From assembly GCA_031278835.1 (NCBI GenBank), contig JAITJP010000130.1, positions 1 to 8,602 of the forward strand: a stretch of DNA of 8,602 bases, in the 5' to 3' direction. This document shows positions 1 through 6,022 of this stretch, one piece after another. This stretch comes from Deltaproteobacteria bacterium (lineage in GTDB: Bacteria > Desulfobacterota > Desulfarculia > Adiutricales > Adiutricaceae). The position numbers were made by a program, and so were the translations under genes. The first letter of the stretch is position 1, and each line of letters starts with the position of its first letter. The notes beneath the pieces were generated by a model that was not told where the DNA came from, made no database searches, and worked only from the letters and a program-made list of their open reading frames with translations.

Positions 1-24
1 ATCTTGGCTTTGGGCCGCCCTGGC

Positions 25-57
25 CCAAGCTCCCTGGGCCAAGCCCAGGGAGCTTGG
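25..57 (-). terminator. Perfect 15-bp stem-loop downstream of cysE
   Basis: Bases 25-39 and 43-57 are exact reverse complements with a 3-nt loop. The hairpin starts 36 nt beyond the cysE stop codon, where a terminator would be expected. Neither strand has a T-run after the stem, so it is not a textbook intrinsic terminator. It may instead protect the transcript 3' end or work with Rho. The stem is certain; its role is inferred. Confidence 0.5.
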
Positions 58-93
58 CTAAGGCCCTCTTGGTCAAAGCGCTCCAGGGTAGAA

Positions 94-1071
94 TTAATTT
101 CTGCCTTGGTTGGGGATCATGATCAGCTCGGGCTTTTTGATAAAAACTTTGGTGTCGGGCGGGATCGATTCGGTCAGCCAAACGTTACCGCCAATGACCG
201 AGCGGGTGCCGATGATGGTCTGGCCGCCCAAAATGGTGGCCCCGGAGTAGACGATGACTTCGTCCTCAAGCGTGGGGTGACGTTTTTGGCCCTTAAGGCT
301 CTCCCCGGCGTCCCGGGGCAGAGACAAGGCCCCCAGGGTCACCCCCTGGTAGAGTCTGACCGAGTCGCCGATTACCGTGGTTTCGCCGATAACCACGCCC
401 GTGCCGTGATCGATAAAAAAGCTTTTTCCAATGGTGGCCCCGGGGTGGATGTCAATGCCGGTGCGGCTGTGGGCGTACTCGGTCAGGATCCTGGGCACGA
501 AGGGCACTTTTCTAATCCAAAGTTCATGGGCCAGACGGTAAACCAAGGTGGCAAACAAACCCGGATAGCACAAAATGATTTGGTCCAGGTGGTTACCGGC
601 GGCCGGGTCACCTTCCTTGGTGGCCAAAACGTCCGAGGCGATGATTAGCCTTAGTTTCGGCAACAAACTTATGATTTCCTTGGCCGTCTGACGGCCCTGC
701 TGATAGCAATTGGAGCAAAGGCTATCGTAGCGGATATGATCGTGCCTTAGGGCGGCGCAAACTTCCCTGGTCAAGGCGGCAAAGAGTTTGGTCAGGGTCT
801 GGCCGATGGAGAATTTTACGTTTAGTTCGTTTGAGGTTTGTTGGGGATCGAAAAAACCCGGAAAGATGATCTGTTTGGTTAGGTTGATGATTTCTTTGGC
901 GGCGGCAAAGGAAGGTCTGGGTACGGAGGTTACGTACTCCAAAAGGGGTAAATCGGCCCTTAGGGCCGAGAGCTGGTTGGTGACTTCTTCCAAACTGGGT
1001 AAGTCATCGGTTAAATATTCAAGCTCGGCGAGTTTATATTCGCACGACTTCTCTACGGGTGATGGAGCCAT
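94..1071 (-). CDS. cysE: Serine O-acetyltransferase, EpsC/CysE type
   Basis: The 325-residue product transfers acetyl from acetyl-CoA to L-serine, giving O-acetylserine, the cytoplasmic precursor of cysteine. Residues 1-180 form the helical N-terminal domain, ending in an EGDPAA segment and a YPGLFA...YRLAHEL block typical of EpsC-type enzymes. Residues 195-310 form the left-handed beta-helix of hexapeptide repeats. Visible active-site elements are TGIDIHPGA (D208, H209), DHGTGVVIGET (221-231) and KRHP (R264, H265), matching D157/H158 and R192/H193 of E. coli CysE. The tail ends in Asn, not the terminal Ile that classical CysE inserts into CysK. An in-frame ATG at 1224 would add 51 residues, but that stretch is low-complexity and basic and has no ribosome binding site. 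The ATG at 1071 has AGAGG 4 nt upstream. The gene probably has its own promoter near 1368-1396. The family call is firm; the choice between the names epsC and cysE is a matter of convention. Confidence 0.93.
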   Translation of the reverse strand: MAPSPVEKSCEYKLAELEYLTDDLPSLEEVTNQLSALRADLPLLEYVTSVPRPSFAAAKEIINLTKQIIFPGFFDPQQTSNELNVKFSIGQTLTKLFAALTREVCAALRHDHIRYDSLCSNCYQQGRQTAKEIISLLPKLRLIIASDVLATKEGDPAAGNHLDQIILCYPGLFATLVYRLAHELWIRKVPFVPRILTEYAHSRTGIDIHPGATIGKSFFIDHGTGVVIGETTVIGDSVRLYQGVTLGALSLPRDAGESLKGQKRHPTLEDEVIVYSGATILGGQTIIGTRSVIGGNVWLTESIPPDTKVFIKKPELIMIPNQGRN

Positions 1072-1116
1072 GTTGCCTCTGTTTTTATTGAAACTCAAGT
1101 TTGGCCAAAAGGGAGG

Positions 1117-1136
1117 TCGGTCTGGGCATAGACCGA
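1117..1136 (-). promoter_or_regulatory. Hairpin in the cysE leader
   Basis: Bases 1117-1123 (TCGGTCT) pair perfectly with 1130-1136 across a 6-nt loop, 46 nt upstream of the cysE ATG. A 290-nt leader is long for a simple housekeeping gene, so RNA-level control is possible. I see no T-box consensus and no SAM-riboswitch signature. The structure is seen; a regulatory role is only inferred. Confidence 0.35.
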
Positions 1137-1367
1137 AAGGAGCGAGGGGGAGGGAAAAACGGAGGCAGGTTAAGCTTTGTTTAACTAACCCCCTGACCGG
1201 AGATTTTTTTTCCAAAGGCGACATCGAAGGCCGTGTTTATTGGGCATGGTCAAGAAACTCCTGGTTAGGCTATTTCTAAATTTCTAGGGAAAAATCGAGT
1301 CTCCCTTGACCACCTCAAAAGGGCAGTTTAGCCGGGCCAAGCGCCTCAACTTTGAGATGTGTATGAC

Positions 1368-1396
1368 ATTATACCCAAAAAAAGCCAAAAAGCCAA
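1368..1396 (-). promoter_or_regulatory. Likely sigma70-type promoter for cysE
   Basis: On the minus strand a perfect TATAAT (1373 down to 1368) lies 17 nt downstream of TTGGCT (1396 down to 1391). That is the ideal spacing, with a TTG-type -35 element. Transcription would begin near 1361, giving a leader of about 290 nt before the cysE ATG. The -35 box sits inside one arm of the antiporter terminator, so the terminator and promoter overlap. Confidence 0.55.
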
Positions 1397-1426
1397 GCCC
1401 CCCAAAACCGGGGGCTTGGCTTTTTT
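1387..1426 (-). terminator. Intrinsic terminator, symmetric, after the antiporter gene
   Basis: Bases 1387-1402 pair with 1410-1425 (16 bp, GC-rich core, 7-nt loop). The stem is flanked by A-runs on the left (1377-1383 and 1387-1391) and T6 at 1421-1426, so the structure can terminate transcription in either direction. It lies 28 nt past the antiporter stop codon and would insulate cysE from read-through. Confidence 0.85.
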
Positions 1427-1453
1427 AGGGCCTAATTTCTAAAAAAAGAAGGC

Positions 1454-3211
1454 TTAGGCGCCGCTCTCGGGGGCGACCTCTTTGGCCAAAGTGGCCAGGG
1501 GGCTAAGATCCTGGAGTTCCTTGGGGGCCGGGTCCCTAAAGTCGGTGGGGCCGGCCTTTCTGGCCTCCTCAAGGCGCAGGGGTTTTTCCTGCTCCGGAAC
1601 CTTAAAAAAGGATAAAACCAGGTCAAAGACCTCGATGGCCGCTTCAAATTCCTCGGCCACCACGGCGTTGGCGCCCAGTTTGGTCAAGATGTCTTTGGTC
1701 AGTAAGAACCTGGTCCGGGCCAGAATATAGATTTTTGGGTTCATGGTCTTGGCCTGGACGATGATGCGCCGGGTGGCCAAGGGATCGGGAATGCTGACCA
1801 CCAGCATGGCCGCCTTGTGGATGCCCACGTGTTCTAGGACGTGCTCGTTAACCGCGTCTCCGTAGATGATGGGTTCTCCGAGTTTTTGGAAATTTTGGAC
1901 GCTGGAGGGATTCATGTCAATGACGGCGTATTTACGGTTCATAAGCCGGCAAGCCCGGGCCACGCCCTGGCCGGCCACCCCAAAACCGACCACGATGGCG
2001 TGATCGCTGGCCTCGACTTTTTCCCCAGAGATCTCCGGTTGGCCCATGTCGGCCAAGCGGTGCGAGATGGCCCGGCCCAGGGCCAAGGCCAAGGGGGTCA
2101 TGGCCATGGTCAAAACGGCCACGTTTAAAAACATCTGTAGGTGCCGATCTTCAAAAAGGCTTAGTTCGGAGGCCTTATTGATTAAAACGAAAGAAAATTC
2201 CCCGATCTGGCAAAGGGAAAAACCAATCAAAAAGGCCACTCGCTGGGTCAGCCCGGTCACCTTCATGGCCAAGGCCGTGGCTAAAACGTTGACCAGCATG
2301 ATGCCCACGGCCAAAGCCACGGTTTGGGCCGGGTTTTGGACCAACAAGCCCACGTTCATCTTAAGGCCAATGGAGACGAAAAATAAGCTGGTAAAAATAT
2401 CCCGCATGGGCATGACCGAACTAATGGCTTGATAGGCGTAAGGCGATCCGGCCAAGACCATCCCGGCCATGAAAGCCCCCAGGGCCAAAGACAAACCGGC
2501 CTTGTCGGTCAAAAAGCCCGTGCCCAAACAAACCAGGGCCACGGTGAACATGAATAGTTCGTTACTTTTGGTCTGGGCCACGAATTTCATTAACTTGGGC
2601 ACCACCCAGATGGCCAAAACCACCACGATGGCCAAGACCCCGACCACCTTTAGGGCCATGATATATATGGGATCTTCGCCCTTTTGCCCGGCCAAGATGG
2701 GCAGCAAAACCATTAAAGGCACCACGGCCAAGTCCTGAAAAATCAAAACGGCGAAGGCCCCCCGGCCGTGGGGCGAGTCGATCTCGCCTCGGTCTTGAAA
2801 AATCTTTAAAACGATGGCCGTGGAAGAAAGGGTTAACAAAAGGGCCCATGCCACCGACTGGTTCCAGGCAAAGCCAAACAGTAAGGCTATTGGGGTAATG
2901 ATGACCACCCCGGCCAGCATCTGCAAGCTGCCGCCCAACAGTACCAAGCGCTTAATTTTCAGTAAATTTTGGATGGAAAATTCCAAGCCAATGGTAAACA
3001 AAAGCAAAACCACGCCCAGCTCGGAGAGAACCTCGACTTGCTCGGGATCGTTAATTAACTTTAAGCCGCTTTGCCCAACCAAAATGCCCGTGACCAAAAA
3101 GCCCACGATGGCCGGCATTTTTAGCTTTAGGCCAAAAAAGATTAGGAAAATCGACAGGCCCAAAAGGGCGATTATTTTACCAATTAAAAATTCCGGTGAT
3201 AGCTCGTGCAT
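1454..3211 (-). CDS. CPA2-family cation:proton antiporter with RCK domain (Kef-type)
   Basis: The 585-residue inner-membrane protein exchanges a monovalent cation, probably K+, for H+. Residues 8-385 are a hydrophobic Na+/H+-exchanger domain of about 12-13 helices. It contains FGLKLKMPAIVGFLVTGILVG (28-48), the FQDLAVVPL motif of the CPA2 ion site (Q159, D160) and SLALGAFMAGMVLAGS (241-256). Residues 403-525 form an RCK N-terminal (TrkA-N) Rossmann domain: GFGVAGQGVA (409-418) is the nucleotide-binding loop, D432 in VIDMNP is the expected ribose ligand, and YGDA follows (450-453). No RCK-C domain is evident; the last 45 residues are a charged, Pro-rich tail. The nearest full-length relatives are KefB, KefC and YbaL, but glutathione gating cannot be judged from sequence. 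The ATG at 3211 is preferred because GGA lies 8 nt upstream. An ATG at 3229 and a TTG at 3244 are in frame but fall within a hairpin and lack a ribosome binding site. Confidence 0.9.
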   Translation of the reverse strand: MHELSPEFLIGKIIALLGLSIFLIFFGLKLKMPAIVGFLVTGILVGQSGLKLINDPEQVEVLSELGVVLLLFTIGLEFSIQNLLKIKRLVLLGGSLQMLAGVVIITPIALLFGFAWNQSVAWALLLTLSSTAIVLKIFQDRGEIDSPHGRGAFAVLIFQDLAVVPLMVLLPILAGQKGEDPIYIMALKVVGVLAIVVVLAIWVVPKLMKFVAQTKSNELFMFTVALVCLGTGFLTDKAGLSLALGAFMAGMVLAGSPYAYQAISSVMPMRDIFTSLFFVSIGLKMNVGLLVQNPAQTVALAVGIMLVNVLATALAMKVTGLTQRVAFLIGFSLCQIGEFSFVLINKASELSLFEDRHLQMFLNVAVLTMAMTPLALALGRAISHRLADMGQPEISGEKVEASDHAIVVGFGVAGQGVARACRLMNRKYAVIDMNPSSVQNFQKLGEPIIYGDAVNEHVLEHVGIHKAAMLVVSIPDPLATRRIIVQAKTMNPKIYILARTRFLLTKDILTKLGANAVVAEEFEAAIEVFDLVLSFFKVPEQEKPLRLEEARKAGPTDFRDPAPKELQDLSPLATLAKEVAPESGA

Positions 3212-3227
3212 AAAAAATATCCGTTCC

Positions 3228-3265
3228 ATTGACCAAAGGGCCAAGCCCTGGCCCTTTTGGTCAAT
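3228..3265 (-). promoter_or_regulatory. Strong hairpin in the antiporter leader
   Basis: Bases 3228-3243 pair with 3249-3265, 16 bp with one bulged T and a 5-nt loop. On the minus strand the stem ends 5 nt before the GGA of the antiporter ribosome binding site. A T6 run (3217 down to 3212) lies 10 nt past the stem, just before the ATG. The hairpin could attenuate read-through from the flavin reductase gene, limit ribosome access, or be an imperfect terminator of the reductase. The structure is certain; the role is inferred. Confidence 0.5.
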
Positions 3266-3318
3266 TTTCGGTCAGAAAAAAAAACGCCCCCACGCCCTGA
3301 CCAAAAAGTCCCCCCAAA

Positions 3319-3882
3319 TTATTTAAGCGACTTTCCGACCGAAAAGGCCTTGCCCACGAAGGAGCCAATCTGGTAATACTCGCGGCTGGCCGAAAAAATC
3401 AAGGGATCGACCTTGGTGATGTCGATGTTGCCGTCGGTTAAGGTATTCTCGTTGGCCTTGACGTCCAAAATGGTCCCCACGAAAAGGCCATGGGAGCCCA
3501 AATCAATTTCATGGGCCAGTTCACATTCAATGACCACCGGGCAATCGTCGATATAGGGGGCGTTGACCAGTTGACTTTTTATGGCCGTGAACTTGGCCCT
3601 TGCCAGTTTGTCTCGATCTTTGCCCGAATACATGCCCAGGTAATCGGCCTCGGTAGACTGACTGGTCTTGGGAATGTTGACCGTGAAGGCCTTGTTTTTT
3701 ACTATGCCCTCATAAGTATAGCGGACATGGTTGATGGCCACGCCCAGACAGGGCGGCTGACCGCAGACCACCCCGCCCCAGGCCACGGTCATGGCGTTGG
3801 CTTGGCCCTTAAGGTCATAGCAGGCCACCAAGAAGGTGGGCATGGGAAAGGCCAAGGGCTTGGCCCCCAGAGAAATTTTCAT
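3319..3882 (-). CDS. Flavoredoxin-type FMN-binding flavin reductase
   Basis: The 187-residue soluble cytoplasmic protein belongs to the flavin-reductase-like FMN-binding (split-barrel) family, whose members bind FMN and pass electrons between carriers or reduce flavins with NAD(P)H. Family signatures are the N-terminal LGAKPLAFPMPTFLVACYD, then NAMTVAWGGVVCGQPPCLGVAI (29-50), FTVNIP (66-71), DYLGMYSG (80-87), and a C-terminal DPLIFSASREYYQIG (159-173). Its length and the NAMTVAWGGVV block closely resemble Desulfovibrio flavoredoxins, which are implicated in sulfite or thiosulfate reduction; the specific substrate here is not readable. The ATG at 3882 was chosen because GGGGG lies 9 nt upstream (3892-3896). 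The earlier TTG at 3891 would overlap that site. The gene stands about 107 bp upstream of the antiporter gene, and co-transcription is possible but interrupted by a hairpin. A 10-bp periodic A-tract array lies directly upstream. Confidence 0.87.
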   Translation of the reverse strand: MKISLGAKPLAFPMPTFLVACYDLKGQANAMTVAWGGVVCGQPPCLGVAINHVRYTYEGIVKNKAFTVNIPKTSQSTEADYLGMYSGKDRDKLARAKFTAIKSQLVNAPYIDDCPVVIECELAHEIDLGSHGLFVGTILDVKANENTLTDGNIDITKVDPLIFSASREYYQIGSFVGKAFSVGKSLK

Positions 3883-3923
3883 GACAATCAACCCCCAGTT
3901 TTTTTATTTTATTTTTGGTTTGG

Positions 3924-4016
3924 TTTTTCTTGTTTTTTCTTTTTCTTGGCTTTTCTTAGCTTTTCTTGGTGTTTCTTGGATTTTTCTTGGTTTTTCTTGG
4001 CTTTTCTTGTTTTTTT
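3924..4016. repeat. 10-bp periodic A/T-tract array upstream of flavin reductase
   Basis: The plus strand repeats a TTTTCTTGG-like decamer (minus strand CCAAGAAAA). The CTTG/CTTA step starts at 3929, 3945, 3955, 3965, 3975, 3986, 3996 and 4006, so the later units are spaced 10, 10, 10, 11, 10 and 10 bp. Each unit carries a run of 3-6 A/T. A-tracts in phase with the helical turn are known to bend DNA. The block ends about 40 bp before the reductase start codon. Confidence 0.8.
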
Positions 4017-4778
4017 TATTTTTTCCATTCCAGGGCTTAAAAATTACGATTTTTCAAAAAAAAATTCGATGGGCCAAAAGCCCAATAATCCAGAATTCTA
4101 AAATTTTTTTAGTGAGTTCATGATGTTAAAAGTAAAAAAAACTCAAAACGGTTTTTTACCCCTACATCAAAAGCCATGGCGTTCCCGCAAACAAAAAAAA
4201 ACACACCAGCCACTTTTTAAAGTTAATAAAAATTTAGCCCAAAAACTAAAAAACACCATAAAAATCTATTCTTAATCTCAACTAATTTAAGGCCCCACCG
4301 GCTCCGCCCCGGGCATGGTCGTTAATTCTGGTTGGCCATTATTTTCAGCCTAAACAAATTTGGCTTATTTTTAAAAAACTTACCAGCTAGCTTAAGCCAA
4401 CTTGATTTTAATTTTAGCCCTAATTTGGCTCATTTTTGGGCTTGGCCAGACCAATCTTCGAGCCGGAAAACAAAACATCAACCAGACTATCTATAGCCGC
4501 AAAAATACTACTAATTTATAATAAGTCTCGAGCCCATTCTAGCCCTTGTCCGCGTTAAGCATACACTATGAGGGCTCAAAAATCCAGCCAAGCCGCCCCT
4601 CTAAACCAGGTCAAAAGCTCCCGGTCCTTAAGCTCAAGGACCTTAAGCCAAGGGCCTTGGCTCCAATATCCAAAAACTCCAAGGTCCTTTATCTTTACTA
4701 GGCCTTTTTTTTCAAATCCCCAGCCAAAAAAAATCAAATTTTTTAAAAAAGTAAGCCGCCCTAGCCAGATGACCAAAA

Positions 4779-4868
4779 TTTAGCTTAATCTTGTCTCAGA
4801 GAATTTAAACTCATTTACTTATTTACCAAGAAAAAAAATAGCCCCCAAACGAAAAATCAAAACCCAGC
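4779..4868 (-). repeat. Relic of an SLR-gene upstream region
   Basis: Bases 4810-4819 (CTCATTTACT) equal 5501-5510, and 4850-4867 match 5535-5552 at 16 of 18 bases. The part from about 4779 to 4826 also resembles 7413-7459 directly upstream of SLR gene B, sharing ACTTATTTA and an A/T-rich flank. The position where a start codon and the MTNxF header should follow has neither. I infer the leftover leader of a lost SLR copy. Confidence 0.45.
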
Positions 4869-4910
4869 TTTTGTAAACCAAAATAAAGCCTCGGGCCTAT
4901 TTGCCCTACC

Positions 4911-4947
4911 AGCCCCAAGTTCCTAAGGGCCCCAGGAACATGGGGCT
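4911..4947 (+). other. Orphan hairpin, 14-bp stem with short T-run
   Basis: Bases 4911-4924 pair with 4934-4947, with a single A-A mismatch and a 9-nt loop, followed by TTTT on the plus strand (4947-4950). This could be a weak plus-strand terminator or part of a small RNA, but no plus-strand gene precedes it. On the minus strand no T-run follows. Confidence 0.4.
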
Positions 4948-5086
4948 TTTAGTGACTTTTGGTTATGGGTTAAAGCTCTATTTTCGCGGCTGGTTTTTAT
5001 CAAAATGGTCTGCCCATTGAAGCTGGTTATTTTTGGTCTTGGGCTGGTCGATTTTTGGCTTCTAGGCCCATTTTATCGATAGGTTT

Positions 5087-5471
5087 TTAACAGAAACAAG
5101 CCTGGCCATCTCCTAAATCAGCCGCCTTCATCTGCCATGAAAAAGCCTTGGCCCCCTTTTTTTTTCTCCGTAAGACCAGATAGTTCTATCAGACACGGAT
5201 AACAATAATGCCAGCAGACCTGCTTTAGATGAGCGGCCTTAATAAGCCAGTTAAAGCTCTCAGTAAGTTCGGGGCTTAGCCCCAGGCCCTTCAAATAAAC
5301 AAGACAAAGCATAAATAGAGCTTCAATATGACCTTGGGCGGCCGAAAGATGCCAAAAATGACAAGCCATTTTATAATGGTTTTGGTCGCCTTTATTAAAA
5401 TAATCTTCAGCCTTTTTAAAATGTTCCTCGGGGCTAGCTAAGCTGGGGTCCATGGTAATAAAATTGGTCAT
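5087..5471 (-). pseudogene. Frameshifted Sel1-like-repeat protein, short third copy
   Basis: The uninterrupted frame (5118-5471) gives 117 residues. It begins with MTNFITMDPSLASPEE, the same header as the two full SLR genes, and matches their first repeat (FWHLSAAQGHIEA...YLKGLGL...ESFNWLIKAA). After about residue 85 the homology leaves this frame. In the next frame, roughly 5229-5158, it reads RTIWSYGEK, matching RTGQPYGGK of gene A. A second shift inside an A9G5 run (5165-5152) gives AKAFSWQMKAADLGD, matching QAIEWYSKAADQGL. That frame stops at 5087-5089 after GQACFC. At least two frameshifts plus early termination make this a decayed copy, though a 117-residue truncated protein could still be made; GCGGA lies just 5' of the ATG. 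The gene model is mine, based on comparison with the neighbouring paralogues. Confidence 0.75.
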
Positions 5472-5562
5472 TTTTCCGCCAATTGGTCAGGCTATCTAGG
5501 CTCATTTACTGATTAAATAAGTCTAGAACTTAATCGAAAAATCCAAGCCCAGGTCACAATGG

Positions 5563-5628
5563 CCCAGGCCCCCAGGCCCACAGGCCCCCAGACCCTCAGG
5601 CCCCCTGACCCTAGCTCCCTAGCCCCAT
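5563..5628 (-). repeat. 8-bp tandem repeat with guanine runs (quadruplex candidate)
   Basis: The plus strand shows about eight degenerate copies of CAGGCCCC, with unit starts at 5565, 5573, 5581, 5589, 5597, 5605, 5613 and 5621. Nine C-runs of 3-5 bases recur about every 8 bases, so the minus strand has nine G-runs separated by loops of 3-5 nt. That exceeds the four runs needed for an intramolecular G-quadruplex. It lies about 92-157 bp upstream of the broken SLR copy, on its coding strand. Confidence 0.75.
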
Positions 5629-5727
5629 AGCCATGGCCCTGGAAAATGAAAAAAATCAAAGGCCCTTGACCAAAGTCAATTTAGCCTAGTTTAACCGATA
5701 TTGGTGGGCCAGTACAAAAAAAACCAT

Positions 5728-5777
5728 GGGGGTGGGGATAAGGGAGTTGGGATAGGGGATGTTAAAGTGGGGCGGGG
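5728..5777 (+). repeat. G-run block on the plus strand (quadruplex candidate)
   Basis: G-runs occur at 5728-5732, 5734-5737, 5742-5744, 5749-5751, 5755-5758, 5769-5772 and 5774-5777. The first five have loops of 1-4 nt. This meets the usual pattern for a G-quadruplex. It is on the strand opposite to the G-rich strand of the octamer repeat 100 bp away. No gene overlaps it. Confidence 0.6.
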
Positions 5778-6022
5778 ATGGTCTGACAAAAATGGCCTAA
5801 CTCAAAACCACCGACGAGCTCAGCCCCTTTCCAGATCAGCCCGCCAATGGCCTAAATAGCCCCGTGGCCGGCTTTTTCAGACCTAATGGCCACTTTTACT
5901 CAGGTCAAGGGCCCAAGGGCTTACAGAGCCCCTGGCGGCCCTTTAAAGGGCCAATCGACAAAACCCTAAAATTTGCTCTAAAAAGTCAGGCCATGACCCA
6001 GGCCCGAAAGGGCGCTTGGATT

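Larger units (their letters stand above)
4031..5086. other. AT-rich stretch of about 1 kb without a convincing gene
   Basis: No open frame here resembles a protein I recognise, and no tRNA or CRISPR structure was found. It contains many A and T homopolymers, a GC-rich island at 4290-4320, several palindromes at 4623-4662, an SLR-leader-like relic (4779-4868) and a 14-bp hairpin (4911-4947). A weak AT-rich stem, 4132-4139 with 4152-4159, is also present. Two overlapping frames of 66-71 residues at 4568-4783 lie on opposite strands. Neither has a good start, and both are probably chance. The region reads as decayed DNA at the boundary between housekeeping genes and the SLR cluster. Confidence 0.6.
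5472..6022. other. 550-bp intergenic region between SLR gene B and the broken copy
   Basis: Besides the two G-run blocks, this gap contains a perfect 16-bp palindrome at 5937-5952 (GGCCCTTTAAAGGGCC) about 70 nt past the end of gene B, and a small GCCC-GAAA-GGGC hairpin at about 6002-6013. Neither is followed by a clear T-run on the minus strand. Bases 5501-5552 are the leader segment echoed at 4810-4867. I see no gene; the plus-strand frame at 5864-6100 runs into gene B and has no supporting features. Confidence 0.5.

Noticed and set aside
1072..1224. 51-residue N-terminal extension of cysE from an upstream ATG
   Set aside because: The extension is low-complexity and basic, has no family counterpart and no ribosome binding site; the ATG at 1071 has AGAGG 4 nt upstream.
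1072..1361. cysE leader considered as a T-box or SAM riboswitch
   Set aside because: The T-box AGGGTGG sequence and the SAM-I conserved core are absent; only simple hairpins are visible.
3212..3244. Longer antiporter start (TTG at 3244 or ATG at 3229)
   Set aside because: Both lie in the hairpin and lack a ribosome binding site, whereas the ATG at 3211 has GGA 8 nt upstream.
3836..4123. Plus-strand frame encoding a very hydrophobic, Phe-rich peptide
   Set aside because: It is a by-product of the periodic TTTTCTTGG tract and overlaps the flavin reductase gene; there is no domain or start signal.
4568..4783. Overlapping frames of 71 and 66 residues on opposite strands
   Set aside because: Neither has a ribosome binding site or recognisable family, the minus frame needs a TTG start, and both are driven by palindromic low-complexity sequence.
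5118..5471. 117-residue frame as an intact short gene
   Set aside because: The last 30 residues lack SLR character, while the expected repeat continues in other frames, so a frameshifted pseudogene is the better model.
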